This document shows, piece by piece, positions 25,139-34,725 of a DNA stretch of 64,000 nucleotides. Where the stretch lies: the NCBI GenBank assembly GCA_944328445.1, contig CALVHO010000003.1, positions 1-64,000 on the forward strand, read 5' to 3'. The stretch comes from an uncultured Clostridia bacterium (GTDB lineage Bacteria > Bacillota > Clostridia > Christensenellales > Borkfalkiaceae). Made by a program: the position numbers and the translations under genes. Positions within the stretch are counted from its first letter, which is position 1. Each line of letters begins with the position of its first letter. The notes below the pieces were generated by a model. The model was not told where the DNA came from. It was given only the letters and a program-made list of their open reading frames with translations, and made no database searches.

Positions 25139-26857
25139 TCATTTCACCTCCCCTTCGATGGCGCCGAACTTGCACACGCCCTTGCACAAGCCGCATTCGG
25201 TGCAGAGGGAGACGTCGATCTCGATGCCGTTTTTGCCGTTGACGATGGCGGGGCAGCCCAGTTTGAGGCAGGCCTTGCACTTTTTGCACTTATCGTTGAC
25301 GCGGAAGCCCGTATACAGCTTCTTGGCCAGGAGCACGCACGGCCGCTTGGCGATGACCACGGAGACCTCTTCCTCCGCCAGCGCCGCCTTGACGGCCGCT
25401 TCGGCCGCGGCGAGGTCGTACGGGTCGACGGTGCGAACGCTGCGCACGCCCGCGGCGCGGCACATTTCGGCCAGGTCGAGCTCGTACGTCGGTTCGTTTT
25501 TGATGGTCTTGCCCGTCGCGGGGTGGTTCTGGTGCCCCGTCATGCCCGTGGTGCGGTTGTCGAGGATGATGACCGTGACCCTGGCCTTGTTGTAGACGGC
25601 GTCGACGAGCCCCGTGATGCCGCTGTGGATGAAGGTGGAATCGCCGATGACGGCTACCGAATGCTTGTGCGCTTCGGGGTCGGCCTTGTCGAACCCGATG
25701 GCCATGCCGATGCTCGCGCCCATGCACACGACGGCGTCCATCGAGCCGAGGGGCGGCACCGCGCCCAGGGTGTAACAGCCGATATCCCCCAGCACGTTGA
25801 GTTTGAGCTTGGTCAGGACATAGAAGATGCCGCGGTGCGGGCAGCCCGCGCAGAGGACGGGCGGGCGGGCGGGCACGTCGGCGGGCGCCTGCGCGGGCGC
25901 GGCCCCGAGGACGCATTCGCGGATCAGGCGGGCCGTGAATTCGCCGCAGCGGGGGAACACGCTCTTTCCCTCCACCGCGATGCCCGCGGCGCGCACCTGC
26001 GTTTCGATGTGCGGGGCGAGCTCTTCGGCGACGATGCAGCGCTTGACGCCCGCCGCAAATTTGCGGATCAGCCCCATGGGAAGGGGCCAGACCATGCCGA
26101 GTTTGAGCACGCTCGCCTCGGGCAGGGCCTCTTTCACGTATTGATAGACGCCGCCCGAACAGATGATGCCGAGGTCGCGGCTCCCCTCCTCGATGCGGTT
26201 GATCTCCATCCCGTCCGCGTCGGCGGCCAGGCGGGCCATGCGCTCTTCGACGACGGTGTGCTTGACGCGCGCATTGGCGGGCATCATGACATACTTTTTG
26301 ATGTCACGTTCGTACGTTTTGAGGACCGCGGGCTGCCGCTCGCCCAATTCCACGAGGCTCTGCGAATGGGCCACGCGGGTGGTCAGGCGCAGGATGACGG
26401 GGGTATCGTACCGCTCGGACAGGTCGAAGGCGTACTTGGTGAAGTCGCGCGCTTCGGCACTGTCGGAAGGCTCCAACACGGGCACCTGCGCGCTGACGGC
26501 CGTCAGGCGGGTATCCTGCTCGTTCTGCGAGGAAAAGACGGACGGATCGTCCGCCACGGCGATGACGAGGCCGCCGTTCACGCCCGTGTACGAGGCCGTG
26601 AACAGCGGGTCGCAGGCGACGTTGAGCCCCACGTGCTTCATGGAGACGATGGCGCGCGCGCCGCGGATGGAGGCGCCGATGCCCACTTCGAGGGCCACCT
26701 TTTCATTGGGGGACCACTCGCTGTACACGTCGTCGTAGCGGGCGAGCTCTTCGGTGATCTCGGTGGACGGGGTGCCGGGATAGGCGGATGCCACCTGCAC
26801 GCCCGCCTCCCAGGCGCCGCGCGCGACGGCAAAGTCGCCCAACAACAATTTTTTCAT
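25139..26857 (-). CDS. iorA: Indolepyruvate:ferredoxin oxidoreductase, alpha subunit
   Basis: 572 aa. N-terminal pyrimidine-binding domain (YPGTPSTEI near residue 25), central TPP pyrophosphate domain with GDSTFIHSG and NRTTGMTGHQNHP, and a C-terminal ferredoxin domain with two cluster motifs: CKKCKACLKLGCP and CTECGLCKGVC. This is the TPP- and Fe-S-bearing subunit that decarboxylates indolepyruvate and other aryl pyruvates. I start at MKKLLLGD (site GGTAGG, weak); 22 upstream in-frame codons are not convincing. Confidence 0.95.
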   Translation of the reverse strand: MKKLLLGDFAVARGAWEAGVQVASAYPGTPSTEITEELARYDDVYSEWSPNEKVALEVGIGASIRGARAIVSMKHVGLNVACDPLFTASYTGVNGGLVIAVADDPSVFSSQNEQDTRLTAVSAQVPVLEPSDSAEARDFTKYAFDLSERYDTPVILRLTTRVAHSQSLVELGERQPAVLKTYERDIKKYVMMPANARVKHTVVEERMARLAADADGMEINRIEEGSRDLGIICSGGVYQYVKEALPEASVLKLGMVWPLPMGLIRKFAAGVKRCIVAEELAPHIETQVRAAGIAVEGKSVFPRCGEFTARLIRECVLGAAPAQAPADVPARPPVLCAGCPHRGIFYVLTKLKLNVLGDIGCYTLGAVPPLGSMDAVVCMGASIGMAIGFDKADPEAHKHSVAVIGDSTFIHSGITGLVDAVYNKARVTVIILDNRTTGMTGHQNHPATGKTIKNEPTYELDLAEMCRAAGVRSVRTVDPYDLAAAEAAVKAALAEEEVSVVIAKRPCVLLAKKLYTGFRVNDKCKKCKACLKLGCPAIVNGKNGIEIDVSLCTECGLCKGVCKFGAIEGEVK

Positions 26858-26923
26858 AGCGTAAAACCTACCGTGGTTGATTTTTCGTTCGGATGCGGGC
26901 ACGGCTCTTGCGCCCGTGCGCAC

Positions 26924-28216
26924 TCACTTTTTGCGAAGGTCGGTGACGCGCTTGACCTTGCCTTCGGCGCGGCGGATGGAGAAGGGCTCGACGAGCTTGA
27001 CCTTCACGTCCAGCTGCAACACGACGCGCAGGTTGTGGCGGATCTTTTCCACCAGCGCTTCGAGCTTAGAATAGTCGGTGAGGAGGTTCGTGTCCCCCAC
27101 CTCGACGTGCACTTCGAGCACGTCCATGTAGTTGACGCGGTCGACGATGATCTCGTACGTTTTGCCGAGCTCGGGCATGGCCATGAGCACGCTCTCGATC
27201 TGCGACGGGAAGACGTTGACGCCGCGGATGATGAGCATGTCGTCCGTGCGCCCGACGACGCGCGACATGCGCGCCGTGGTGCGGCCGCACTTGCACGGCT
27301 CGTACGTCACCGACGTGATGTCCTTGGTGCGGTAACGCAGGACGGGCATCCCCTCCTTGACCAGCGTGGTGATGACCATCTCCCCCTGCTCGCCCTCTTG
27401 CAGCACTTTGTTGTGCGGGATGTCGACGACTTCGCAGTAGAACATGTCCTCGTTGATGTGCATGCCCGCCTTTTCGCGGCATTCGCCCGAAACGCCCGGG
27501 CCGCCCACTTCGGTCAGGCCGTAGTTTTCGGTGGGGAACGCGCCGAGGATGTTTTGCAGGGCCGCATGCATCTCGGCGGTGGACGCCTCCGCGCCCATGC
27601 AGACGAGGCGCAGTTTCAGATCTTGCAGCACCCCCATCTTTTTGGCCGTTTCGGCCAGGTACATGGCGTAACTGGGGGTAGCGATGAGGGCGGTGGCGCC
27701 GAAGTCTTTGAGCAGCATGATCTGCCGCTCGGTGTTGCCCGAGGAGACGGGCACCACGGTGGCGCCCAGCTTTTCCACGCCGTAGTGCAGGCCGAACCCG
27801 CCCGTGAACAGACCGTAACCGAAGGCGACGTGGAAGATGTCCTCGTCCGTCGCGCCCGCCATGGTCAGGATGCGCGCGATGCAGGTGGACCAGTTGTCGA
27901 GGTCCTTGCGGGTATAGCCGCCCACCACGGGCTTGCCCGTGGTGCCCGAGGAGGCGTGCAGGCGCACGATCTGCTTCATGGGCACGGCAAACAGCCCGAA
28001 GGGATAGTTGTCCCGCAAATCGTCCTTGGTGGTGTACGGAACGTTTTCAAAATCCTTGAAGGTCTTGATGTGCTCGGGGCGAAGGCCGATGGCGTCGAAG
28101 CGCTGCCTGTACATGGGCACGCGCTCGTACGCATAGGCGACGATCTTTTGCAAGCGCGCCAGTTGCAGCGCGCGGATATCTTCCCGTTTTGCCTGTTCGA
28201 TCTCGGGGCTGAACAT
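26924..28216 (-). CDS. paaK: Phenylacetate-CoA ligase (PaaK family), copy 2
   Basis: 430 aa with the same family motifs as copy 1: SSGTTGKPVV, YGLTEVGGPG, GRTDDMLIIRGVNVFPSQ and a CKCGRT knuckle. It is the first gene of the operon paaK-iorA-iorB-paaK-ACT. Two ligases may serve different aryl acids, or one may supply and one remove the CoA thioester. In this order the operon can work either in fermentation of aromatic amino acids or in their synthesis from aryl acetates. The ribosome site is GGGAGGCAGGT. Confidence 0.93.
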   Translation of the reverse strand: MFSPEIEQAKREDIRALQLARLQKIVAYAYERVPMYRQRFDAIGLRPEHIKTFKDFENVPYTTKDDLRDNYPFGLFAVPMKQIVRLHASSGTTGKPVVGGYTRKDLDNWSTCIARILTMAGATDEDIFHVAFGYGLFTGGFGLHYGVEKLGATVVPVSSGNTERQIMLLKDFGATALIATPSYAMYLAETAKKMGVLQDLKLRLVCMGAEASTAEMHAALQNILGAFPTENYGLTEVGGPGVSGECREKAGMHINEDMFYCEVVDIPHNKVLQEGEQGEMVITTLVKEGMPVLRYRTKDITSVTYEPCKCGRTTARMSRVVGRTDDMLIIRGVNVFPSQIESVLMAMPELGKTYEIIVDRVNYMDVLEVHVEVGDTNLLTDYSKLEALVEKIRHNLRVVLQLDVKVKLVEPFSIRRAEGKVKRVTDLRKK

Positions 28217-28249
28217 ACCTGCCTCCCTTGTCCGGAATATACTTTTTTT

Positions 28250-28278
28250 ATTGTATCACAATTTCCGCGCCGCGGCAA
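28250..28278 (-). promoter_or_regulatory. Promoter of the aromatic-acid operon
   Basis: TTGCCG (28273-28278), 17-bp spacer, TACAAT (28250-28255). The -35 is imperfect. Confidence 0.6.
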
Positions 28279-28391
28279 CCGTTTGCCCCGCCCCGCGCGC
28301 GCCTTTCCGCTTTTTTTCGCTGCAAGAAAAGGCGGCCGCCGTCTTCGCGCCGTAAAAGAAGCAAGAGCGGGGCGGAAAAGCCCCGCCCCGT

Positions 28392-28673
28392 TCACTCTTT
28401 CGGCAAAAAGCGCTCGTACCCGCCGCTGCCGTGGTGCAGCGCCCGCGAAACGCGCGAAAGCGTCGCCGAAGAGATGTCCGTCGCGGCGATGATCTCGGCG
28501 TACGTTTTCCCCTCGGCCAGAAGTTTGGCCGCCGCGGCGCGCTGGGCCATCTGCTCCACTTCCTGGTAGGTGCAAAGGTCGGCAAAGAGCGCGGCAAAGT
28601 CCTCTTCCGTGCGGCAGTTGGCCAAGGTGGCGTAGAGCAGGCCTTCCATTTGTTTGCGGTCAGACGTTTCCAT
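28392..28673 (-). CDS. YerC/YecD-family TrpR-like regulator
   Basis: 93 aa from the ATG at 28673; a TTG two codons earlier overlaps the stop of the ABC ATPase gene. The helix-turn-helix segment KTYAEIIAATDISSATLSRVSRAL fits the Trp-repressor superfamily; the relative YerC in Bacillus affects expression of his and other genes. It is coupled to the amino-acid ABC importer before it, so it may report on that operon. No corepressor can be named. Confidence 0.8.
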   Translation of the reverse strand: METSDRKQMEGLLYATLANCRTEEDFAALFADLCTYQEVEQMAQRAAAAKLLAEGKTYAEIIAATDISSATLSRVSRALHHGSGGYERFLPKE

Positions 28674-28675
28674 AC

Positions 28676-29551
28676 TCAAAACAACTCTTCCAGAGACTTG
28701 CGCAAAAAGGCGGCCGTCTTTTCGCTCTTGGGATCGCCGAACACCTCGGCGGGGGTGCCCTCCTCCTCGATGCGCCCGTCGGCGATGAAGATGACGCGGT
28801 CGGCCACGTTCTTTGCGAACTCCATCTCGTGGGTGACGACGATCATGGTGCTGTCCGACGATTTCAAGCCCTTGATGACTTTGAGCACCTCGCCCGTCAA
28901 CTCGGGGTCGAGGGCGGACGTCGGCTCGTCGAAGCAGAGGATATCGGGGCTGAGCGCCAGCGCGCGGGCGATGGCCACCCGCTGCTGCTGCCCGCCCGAA
29001 AGTTCGTACGGGTATGCGTTTTTCTTGTCGGCGAGGCCGACGCGCTCCAAGAGGGCGTCCGTCTTTTCGGCGATGCCGCGCTTCTGGTTTTCGCGGATCT
29101 CGGCGAGGATGCGCCTGTGTTCGGCTTTGAGCGCCCTGCGCTTTTCCTTGGGCGCGGCCCTGCGCGCGGCGGCAAATTCGCGCTTTTTCTGCGCGAAGGC
29201 CTGCCCCGCCAGAAGCGCCTGCGCCAGGGTGATGTTGCGGAACACCGTATACTGCGGGAAGAGGTTGAACTGCTGGAACACCAGCCCGAAATGCAGGCGC
29301 TTTTCGCGGATCTGCGATTCGGTGTTCTGCTTTTTTTCGGATGCGTCGAACAGCGTTTCACCGTTCAATGTAAGCGTCCCCTCGTCGGGGATCTCCAAAA
29401 AATTCAGGCAGCGAAGAAGCGTCGTCTTGCCGCCGCCCGACGAGCCGATGATGGCGAGCACTTCACCCTTTTCCAGGGAAAAGGAGATGCCTTTGAGCAC
29501 TTCGTTCTCGCCGAATTTTTTGCGGTAATCTTTGACTTCGAGGAATGCCAT
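28676..29551 (-). CDS. Polar amino-acid ABC transporter ATPase, with helical insertion
   Basis: 291 aa, GlnQ/HisP family. Walker A GSSGGGKTT, signature LSGGQQQR, Walker B ILCFDEPTSALD. Family members are usually about 240 aa; here roughly 45-50 extra charged residues (Lys, Arg, Glu, Ala-rich) sit in the helical subdomain between residues 110 and 165, before the signature. It overlaps or abuts both neighbours, so it is translationally coupled to the permease 4 bp upstream. Confidence 0.93.
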   Translation of the reverse strand: MAFLEVKDYRKKFGENEVLKGISFSLEKGEVLAIIGSSGGGKTTLLRCLNFLEIPDEGTLTLNGETLFDASEKKQNTESQIREKRLHFGLVFQQFNLFPQYTVFRNITLAQALLAGQAFAQKKREFAAARRAAPKEKRRALKAEHRRILAEIRENQKRGIAEKTDALLERVGLADKKNAYPYELSGGQQQRVAIARALALSPDILCFDEPTSALDPELTGEVLKVIKGLKSSDSTMIVVTHEMEFAKNVADRVIFIADGRIEEEGTPAEVFGDPKSEKTAAFLRKSLEELF

Positions 29552-29555
29552 GGCG

Positions 29556-30197
29556 CTATACCTTAAAATATTGCAGCTTTTTTTCCAGCCAGCCGAACAG
29601 CAGGGTGAGCAGGCCGACGAACACGAGGTAGTACACGGCCGTGTAAAACAGCGGCCAGATGAGGCCCGTGACGGTGAAGTCGTACGCCACTTTCAAGATC
29701 TCTTCCACGACGATGATGCGCGCAAGCGAAGTGTCCTTGACCAGCGTGATGACCTCGTTGGACATGGGAGGCACGATGCGCTTGACCACTTGCAGCAAGA
29801 CGACGCGGAAAAAGATCTGCGAACGGGTCATGCCCAGCACCTGCCCCGCCTCGTATTGGCCTTTGGAAATGCTCTCGATGCCGCCGCGGTAGATCTCCGA
29901 AAAATAGCAGGCGTAGTTGATGACGAAGGCCACGACGACGGCCACGATGCGGTCGAGGAAGCCCCAATGGAAGATGAGCGCGGGGCCGTAGTAGACGACG
30001 AGGATCTGCAACATCAGCGGCGTGCCGCGGATGATCCAGACAAAGACCTTGACGACGTATTTGAGCGGCTTGAAGCGCGACATCGACCCGAACGAAAGCA
30101 CCAGCCCCAAAGGCAGGGCAAACAGGAGCGTGGCGGCAAAGATGAGACAGGTCACGCCGAAGCCCTGCAACAATTCAAGAGATATCTGCCAAAACAT
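29556..30197 (-). CDS. Polar amino-acid ABC transporter permease
   Basis: 213 aa with about five membrane helices. The EAA loop reads EAGQVLGMTRSQIFFRVVLLQ, which docks on the ATPase. Belongs to the HisMQ/GlnP family. Only one permease gene is present, so it would act as a homodimer. A hairpin at 30221-30243 separates it from the binding-protein gene. Confidence 0.93.
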   Translation of the reverse strand: MFWQISLELLQGFGVTCLIFAATLLFALPLGLVLSFGSMSRFKPLKYVVKVFVWIIRGTPLMLQILVVYYGPALIFHWGFLDRIVAVVVAFVINYACYFSEIYRGGIESISKGQYEAGQVLGMTRSQIFFRVVLLQVVKRIVPPMSNEVITLVKDTSLARIIVVEEILKVAYDFTVTGLIWPLFYTAVYYLVFVGLLTLLFGWLEKKLQYFKV

Positions 30198-30220
30198 ACC
30201 GATTCCTTATGCTATAAAGA

Positions 30221-30243
30221 AGCCGCGGCGAAACGCCGCGGCT
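30221..30243 (-). terminator. Intra-operon hairpin after the binding-protein gene
   Basis: Perfect 10-bp stem (30221-30230 with 30234-30243) with a 3-nt loop and a weak T-tract. It may stabilise the 3' end of the binding-protein mRNA or partly stop transcription, giving more binding protein than membrane parts. Confidence 0.6.
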
Positions 30244-30257
30244 GTCGCGCCCGCGCG

Positions 30258-31019
30258 TTATACGGTCACGCCGTATTTTTCGCCCAGCTGGCCGATGGTG
30301 TTGTCCTCTTTGTATTTTGCCAAAAGTTCGTTGATCTTTTGGCAAAGTTCGGTATCTTCCTTGCGGAACCCGACGGCAAACTCTTCGGTGGCGAAGCCGA
30401 CGTTCACGTAAGCGAGGTCGGTATAGTCGCCCTGCGCCACCGTCTCTTTGGCCAGCGCCAAATCGACGACGGCCACGTCGGAAGAGCCGGTCTTCACTTC
30501 GAGGAAGGTATCCGCCTGTTTTTCCATGGAAAGCAGCTGCCCTTCGTTCAGCCCTTCCATTTCGGAGAGGATGGTATCGGCCGCCGAGCCGCCCTCGAAG
30601 GCGATCTTGGAAGCCTTGGAAAGGTCGGCCTGCGTCTTATACTTTTCGGCGTCCGCCGCGCGGATGACCAAGACCTGCTGGTTGGTCATGTACGGGTCGG
30701 AGAGCAGGATGTTCTGCCTGAGCTCGTCGGTCACGGTCATGCCGTTCCAGATGGCGTCGATCTCGCCCGATTGCAGGGATACGATCTTGGTCTCCCAGAC
30801 GATCTCCACAAACTCCACGTCGTAGCCCAGCTCGCCGAACGCCTTGCGCGCCAGCTCGGCATCGAAGCCCGTCCACTCGCCCGTCGTCTCGTCGATGTAG
30901 TCCATGGGCGGATACTTGGTCACGCCCACTTTGAGGGTGTCGTCCCTGCCGCAGGCGGCAAACGTCACGGCGCCCAGCGCCAGCAGCGCGGTGCACAGCA
31001 ATGCCAAAAACTTTTTCAT
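30258..31019 (-). CDS. Amino-acid-binding lipoprotein of ABC importer
   Basis: 253 aa, periplasmic-binding-protein family 3. Signal peptide MKKFLALLCTALLALGAVTF then AAC lipobox with Phe at -3. Conserved patterns include VGVTKYPPMDYID, GFDAELARKAF and IDAIWNGMTVTDER-type (here TDELRQNILLSDPYM). Binds a polar amino acid; the exact ligand is unclear. The start is set by GAAGGAGAAAGTTC. The upstream leader (31020-31105) contains two GC-rich palindromes. Confidence 0.93.
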   Translation of the reverse strand: MKKFLALLCTALLALGAVTFAACGRDDTLKVGVTKYPPMDYIDETTGEWTGFDAELARKAFGELGYDVEFVEIVWETKIVSLQSGEIDAIWNGMTVTDELRQNILLSDPYMTNQQVLVIRAADAEKYKTQADLSKASKIAFEGGSAADTILSEMEGLNEGQLLSMEKQADTFLEVKTGSSDVAVVDLALAKETVAQGDYTDLAYVNVGFATEEFAVGFRKEDTELCQKINELLAKYKEDNTIGQLGEKYGVTV

Positions 31020-31107
31020 GAACTTTCTCCTTCCGCCGCGCACGATTTGCCGCGCGGCAACGTCACGATTTCCGCCGCGCCCTCTTTTGCGGCGCGGCAA
31101 CGGTACT

Positions 31108-31136
31108 ATTTTACTTTATTGCGCTAAATTAGTAAA
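31108..31136 (-). promoter_or_regulatory. Promoter of the amino-acid ABC operon
   Basis: TTTACT (31131-31136), 17-bp spacer, TAAAAT (31108-31113). The 85-nt leader has a palindrome TTGCCGCGCGGCAA (31048-31061). Confidence 0.65.
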
Positions 31137-31283
31137 GTGTTTTCATGCCTGTTTTCACAAAAATTTTGCGGCGGGCGCGCGTCTTCGGGGAAGGCGCCTT
31201 TGCCGCGGCCGAAAAAGTGAACGTTCTCACCCGCGGAAGGGGCGTTTTTTTGGAAAAGTGGCAAAAAATTTTTCGGCGAACTC

Positions 31284-31312
31284 TTGAAATTTGCGGAAAC
31301 TTCGTATATAAT
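31284..31312 (+). promoter_or_regulatory. Promoter of the phosphoketolase gene
   Basis: TTGAAA (31284-31289), 17-bp spacer, TATAAT (31307-31312). Confidence 0.75.
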
Positions 31313-31348
31313 GTGGTAAAGAGCAAAAACCAAAAAGGAGTTATCAAC

Positions 31349-33739
31349 ATGAGCAAAGCAAAAACCGGTACCGACAAGGCGCTTTTGTCCGACGAGTACC
31401 TCCAAAAGGTGGACGCTTACTGGCGCGCCGCGAACTACCTTGCGGCCGCCCAGCTGTACATGCTGGACAACCCCCTGCTCCGCAAACCCCTCACCCGCGA
31501 TCAGGTCAAGAGAAAGATCGTCGGCCACTGGGGCACCGTTCCGGGGCAGAACTTTGTCTACGCGCACCTGAACAGGGTCATCAACAAGTACGACCTCGAC
31601 ATGATCCTCCTTTCCGGCCCGGGCCACGGCGGCAACTTCTTCGTCGCCAACTCCTACCTGGAAGGGACGTACAGCGAAGTGTACCCCAACGTCGGTCAGG
31701 ACTATGAGGGCATGAAAAAACTGTGCAAACAGTTCTCCTTCCCCGGCGGCATTTCCAGCCACGTCGCGCCCGAAACGCCCGGTTCCATCAACGAAGGCGG
31801 CGAGCTCGGCTATTCCATCGCCCATGCGTTCGGCGCCGTGTTCGATAACCCCGGCCTCATCGCGGCCGTCACCGTCGGCGACGGCGAGGCGGAAACGGGC
31901 CCCCTGGCCACGGCATGGCATTCCAATAAGTTCCTCAACCCCGCCTCCGACGGCGCGGTGCTGCCCATCCTGCACCTGAACGGCTACAAGATCAACAACC
32001 CGACGGTGTTCGCGCGCATCAGCCACGACGAGGTGGAGAGCTTCTTCCACGGCTGCGGCTGGAAGCCCTACTTCGTGGAAGGCAGCGAGCCCATGGACAT
32101 GCACAAGAAGATGGCCGTTGCCCTCGACAAGTGCATCGAAGAGATCAAAAAGATCCAGAAAGACGCCCGCGAAAACGGCAAGACCGAGCGCCCCTTCTGG
32201 CCGATGATCGTGCTGCGCACCCCGAAGGGCTGGACGGGCCCGAAGGTGGTGGACGGCTTGCAGATCGAAGACAGCTTCCGCGCGCACCAGGTGCCCATCA
32301 CCATGGAAAAGCCCGAGCACTTGCAGCTGCTCAAAGACTGGTTGCTCAGCTACAAGCCCGAAGAGCTGTTCGATGAAAATTACAGGCTCATCCCCGAACT
32401 GCGCGAGCTCGCGCCGAAGGGCGACCACAGGATCAGCGCCAACCCGCACGCCAACGGCGGCAAGCTGCTGCGCGACCTGCGCCTGCCCGACTTCAAGAAA
32501 TACGCGGTGGACGTCCCCGCCCCCGGCGCCGTCAAGACGCAGGACATGCTCGAACTGGGCGGCTACGTGCGCGACGTGTTCAAGCTCAACGAGAGCAGCA
32601 AAAACTTCCGCATCTTCGGGCCGGACGAGTGCATGTCCAACCGCCTCTACCGCGCCTTTGAAGTGACCAACCGCGACTTCAACGCCGACATCTGGCCGAC
32701 GGACGACAAGCTGGCCAAAGACGGCCGCATCATGGACGCCTACCTCTCCGAGCACATGTGCGAGGGCTGGCTGGAAGGCTACATCCTCACGGGGCGCCAC
32801 GGCTTCTTTGCCTCCTACGAGGCCTTCATCCGCGTCGTCGACTCCATGGCCGCCCAGCACGCGAAGTGGCTGAAAGTGTGCAACCAGCTGCCTTGGAGGC
32901 AGGACATCGCGTCCTTGAACCTCGTGCTCACCTCCAACGTCTGGCAGCAGGACCACAACGGCTTCACGCACCAGGATCCCGGCTTCCTCGACCACATCGC
33001 CAACAAGAAGGCGGACGTCGTGCGCATGTACCTCCCGCCCGATGCGAACTGCCTGCTCTCCTGCTTCGACCACTGCGTCAAGAGCAAAAACTACGTCAAC
33101 GTCATCGTGGCGTCCAAGCACCCGAGCTTCCAGTGGCTGACCATGGAACAGGCGGTCAAGCACTGCACCCAGGGCGTGAGCATCTGGGATTGGGCTTCCA
33201 ACGACGCGGGTGACGAGCCCGACATCGTCATCGCCTGCTGCGGCGACACCCCGACCCTCGAAGCACTGGCGGCCGTCACCATCCTGCGCGACAACCTGCC
33301 CGGCTTGAAGATCCGCTTCGTCAACGTCGTCGACCTGATGAAGTTGCAGCCGCACGGCGTGCACCCGCACGGACTCACCGACGCCGACTACGACGCCATC
33401 TTCACCAAGGACAAGCCCATCATCTTCAACTTCCACGGCTATCCGACGCTCATCCACGAGCTGACCTATACCCGCCACAACAAGAACCTGCACGTGTTCG
33501 GGTATGTGGAAGAAGGCACCATCACCACCCCGTTCGACATGCGCGTCCAGAACAAGATCGACCGCTTCGACCTCGTGAAGACGGCCATCACCGTCCTGCC
33601 GCAGCTGGGGAACAAGGGCAGCGCGCTCTTCCAGAAGATGAACGACCTGCTCGTCAAGCACAAGAATTACATCGCGGATATCGGCGAAGACATCCCCGAA
33701 GTCAAGGATTGGCATTGGCACACGCCTGAAAACAAATAA
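31349..33739 (+). CDS. xfp: Xylulose-5-phosphate/fructose-6-phosphate phosphoketolase
   Basis: 796 aa, close to the usual phosphoketolase length. TPP-dependent; splits xylulose-5-P or fructose-6-P to acetyl-phosphate plus a shorter sugar phosphate. GPGHGGN near residue 90, SFPGGI and [11 protein letters not shown] (TPP binding) are typical. Acetyl-phosphate gives ATP through acetate kinase, so this is a catabolic shunt. The start MSKAKTG is set by AAAGGAGTTATC. The gene is monocistronic, ending at a strong bidirectional terminator. Confidence 0.97.
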   Translation: MSKAKTGTDKALLSDEYLQKVDAYWRAANYLAAAQLYMLDNPLLRKPLTRDQVKRKIVGHWGTVPGQNFVYAHLNRVINKYDLDMILLSGPGHGGNFFVANSYLEGTYSEVYPNVGQDYEGMKKLCKQFSFPGGISSHVAPETPGSINEGGELGYSIAHAFGAVFDNPGLIAAVTVGDGEAETGPLATAWHSNKFLNPASDGAVLPILHLNGYKINNPTVFARISHDEVESFFHGCGWKPYFVEGSEPMDMHKKMAVALDKCIEEIKKIQKDARENGKTERPFWPMIVLRTPKGWTGPKVVDGLQIEDSFRAHQVPITMEKPEHLQLLKDWLLSYKPEELFDENYRLIPELRELAPKGDHRISANPHANGGKLLRDLRLPDFKKYAVDVPAPGAVKTQDMLELGGYVRDVFKLNESSKNFRIFGPDECMSNRLYRAFEVTNRDFNADIWPTDDKLAKDGRIMDAYLSEHMCEGWLEGYILTGRHGFFASYEAFIRVVDSMAAQHAKWLKVCNQLPWRQDIASLNLVLTSNVWQQDHNGFTHQDPGFLDHIANKKADVVRMYLPPDANCLLSCFDHCVKSKNYVNVIVASKHPSFQWLTMEQAVKHCTQGVSIWDWASNDAGDEPDIVIACCGDTPTLEALAAVTILRDNLPGLKIRFVNVVDLMKLQPHGVHPHGLTDADYDAIFTKDKPIIFNFHGYPTLIHELTYTRHNKNLHVFGYVEEGTITTPFDMRVQNKIDRFDLVKTAITVLPQLGNKGSALFQKMNDLLVKHKNYIADIGEDIPEVKDWHWHTPENK

Positions 33740-33750
33740 ACCGATCGTAT

Positions 33751-33788
33751 AAAAAACCTCTCCGCACGATCGTGCGGAGAGGTTTTTT
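33751..33788. terminator. Bidirectional terminator after xfp
   Basis: Perfect stem CCTCTCCGCACGAT/ATCGTGCGGAGAGG-type flanked by six A and six T. It serves xfp on + and may also end the phosphatase transcript on -. Bases 33790-33992 hold nothing I can support as a gene. Confidence 0.85.
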
Positions 33789-33992
33789 GTTTGTCATCTT
33801 GTCTGTCAGCCCTTCTCTTTCATGGCTGACAAACCTTCTTTTGTTTATAGTCAATATCGGTCCCGGCGGCACTTTCCGCCCCGACGCTTCCTCTACGTTT
33901 TCCGATACGCCGACACGTATCAATACACTATCGAGCGCCCACACAAGCACCAAACTCATGCTTATTCCGTCAAATCCATCGGCGTATTTGCC

Positions 33993-34718
33993 TCAGTCAT
34001 GCCTTTCCTCGCTTTTGAACGTTTCGCAAAAGCGAGCGGAAAAAGAGGGCGGCTCGTGGGCGAGATACAAATGCGATGTATCGCCGAACGACGTGCAGCG
34101 AAATTGCGCGATCCCCTCCCGCCGCTCTTCGGTATAGACCGTTGTGACCGACGAGGGAGCCGCCGCGAAATGCTGCGAAAGAGACACGGGTGCTACACAA
34201 AACAAGTGCGACAACATGATGCACGTGACACCGAAATGACAAAACAAGGCTATCGTATCGCAGTTCGGGCGAACGGCGGTATAATGATCCCCCTGCCGCA
34301 CATATCCGTGTGCCGCCAGCACCTCGTCCAGCCCACGGCAAACTTCCGCATATTTTTCGGGTACGTCGCTCGCTGCCACAAACGGTTCCTTTCTCCAACG
34401 ATCGAAAGACAGCAATGCCGGATGTTCTTCCAAAAACGAGGGCAAAAAATCCCAAAAAATGTGCGGCTCCCCTGTAGGCGGCAATTTTACCGTTCCCGAA
34501 AATTCGCGTAGCCAATCACATGTTTTCCCCTCTCTGCCCAAACGCGAAAGGGTCGCCTGCGCCGTCCGCTGCGCCCTGCCCAACGGTGAAACATAGATCG
34601 CCGTAAGCCGCTCCCCGACGAGCCTGTCGGCGAGCAGCTCCGCTTCTTTCACGCCCTTTTCCGTCAAGCTGTCGTGCTCATAATCCGGGTCGCCGTGTCG
34701 GATCAATAACAAACGCAT
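33993..34718 (-). CDS. Histidine phosphatase family protein
   Basis: 241 aa, phosphoglycerate-mutase-like fold. The catalytic RHG is at residues 7-9 (LIRHGDPDYEHDSLTEKG), the second His in LFCHFGV, and SPLGRAQRTA is the conserved third segment. The substrate is unknown; related proteins dephosphorylate small phosphometabolites. The ATG lies 8 bp after the aminotransferase stop, with the ribosome site GAGG inside that stop. It has slightly lower GC than its neighbours. Confidence 0.88.
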   Translation of the reverse strand: MRLLLIRHGDPDYEHDSLTEKGVKEAELLADRLVGERLTAIYVSPLGRAQRTAQATLSRLGREGKTCDWLREFSGTVKLPPTGEPHIFWDFLPSFLEEHPALLSFDRWRKEPFVAASDVPEKYAEVCRGLDEVLAAHGYVRQGDHYTAVRPNCDTIALFCHFGVTCIMLSHLFCVAPVSLSQHFAAAPSSVTTVYTEERREGIAQFRCTSFGDTSHLYLAHEPPSFSARFCETFKSEERHD

Positions 34719-34725
34719 ATTTTCC

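Noticed and set aside
33702..33959. 85-codon open frame on the - strand after the phosphatase
   Set aside because: It runs through the bidirectional terminator and into the xfp 3' end, lacks a ribosome site, and the product looks like nothing known.
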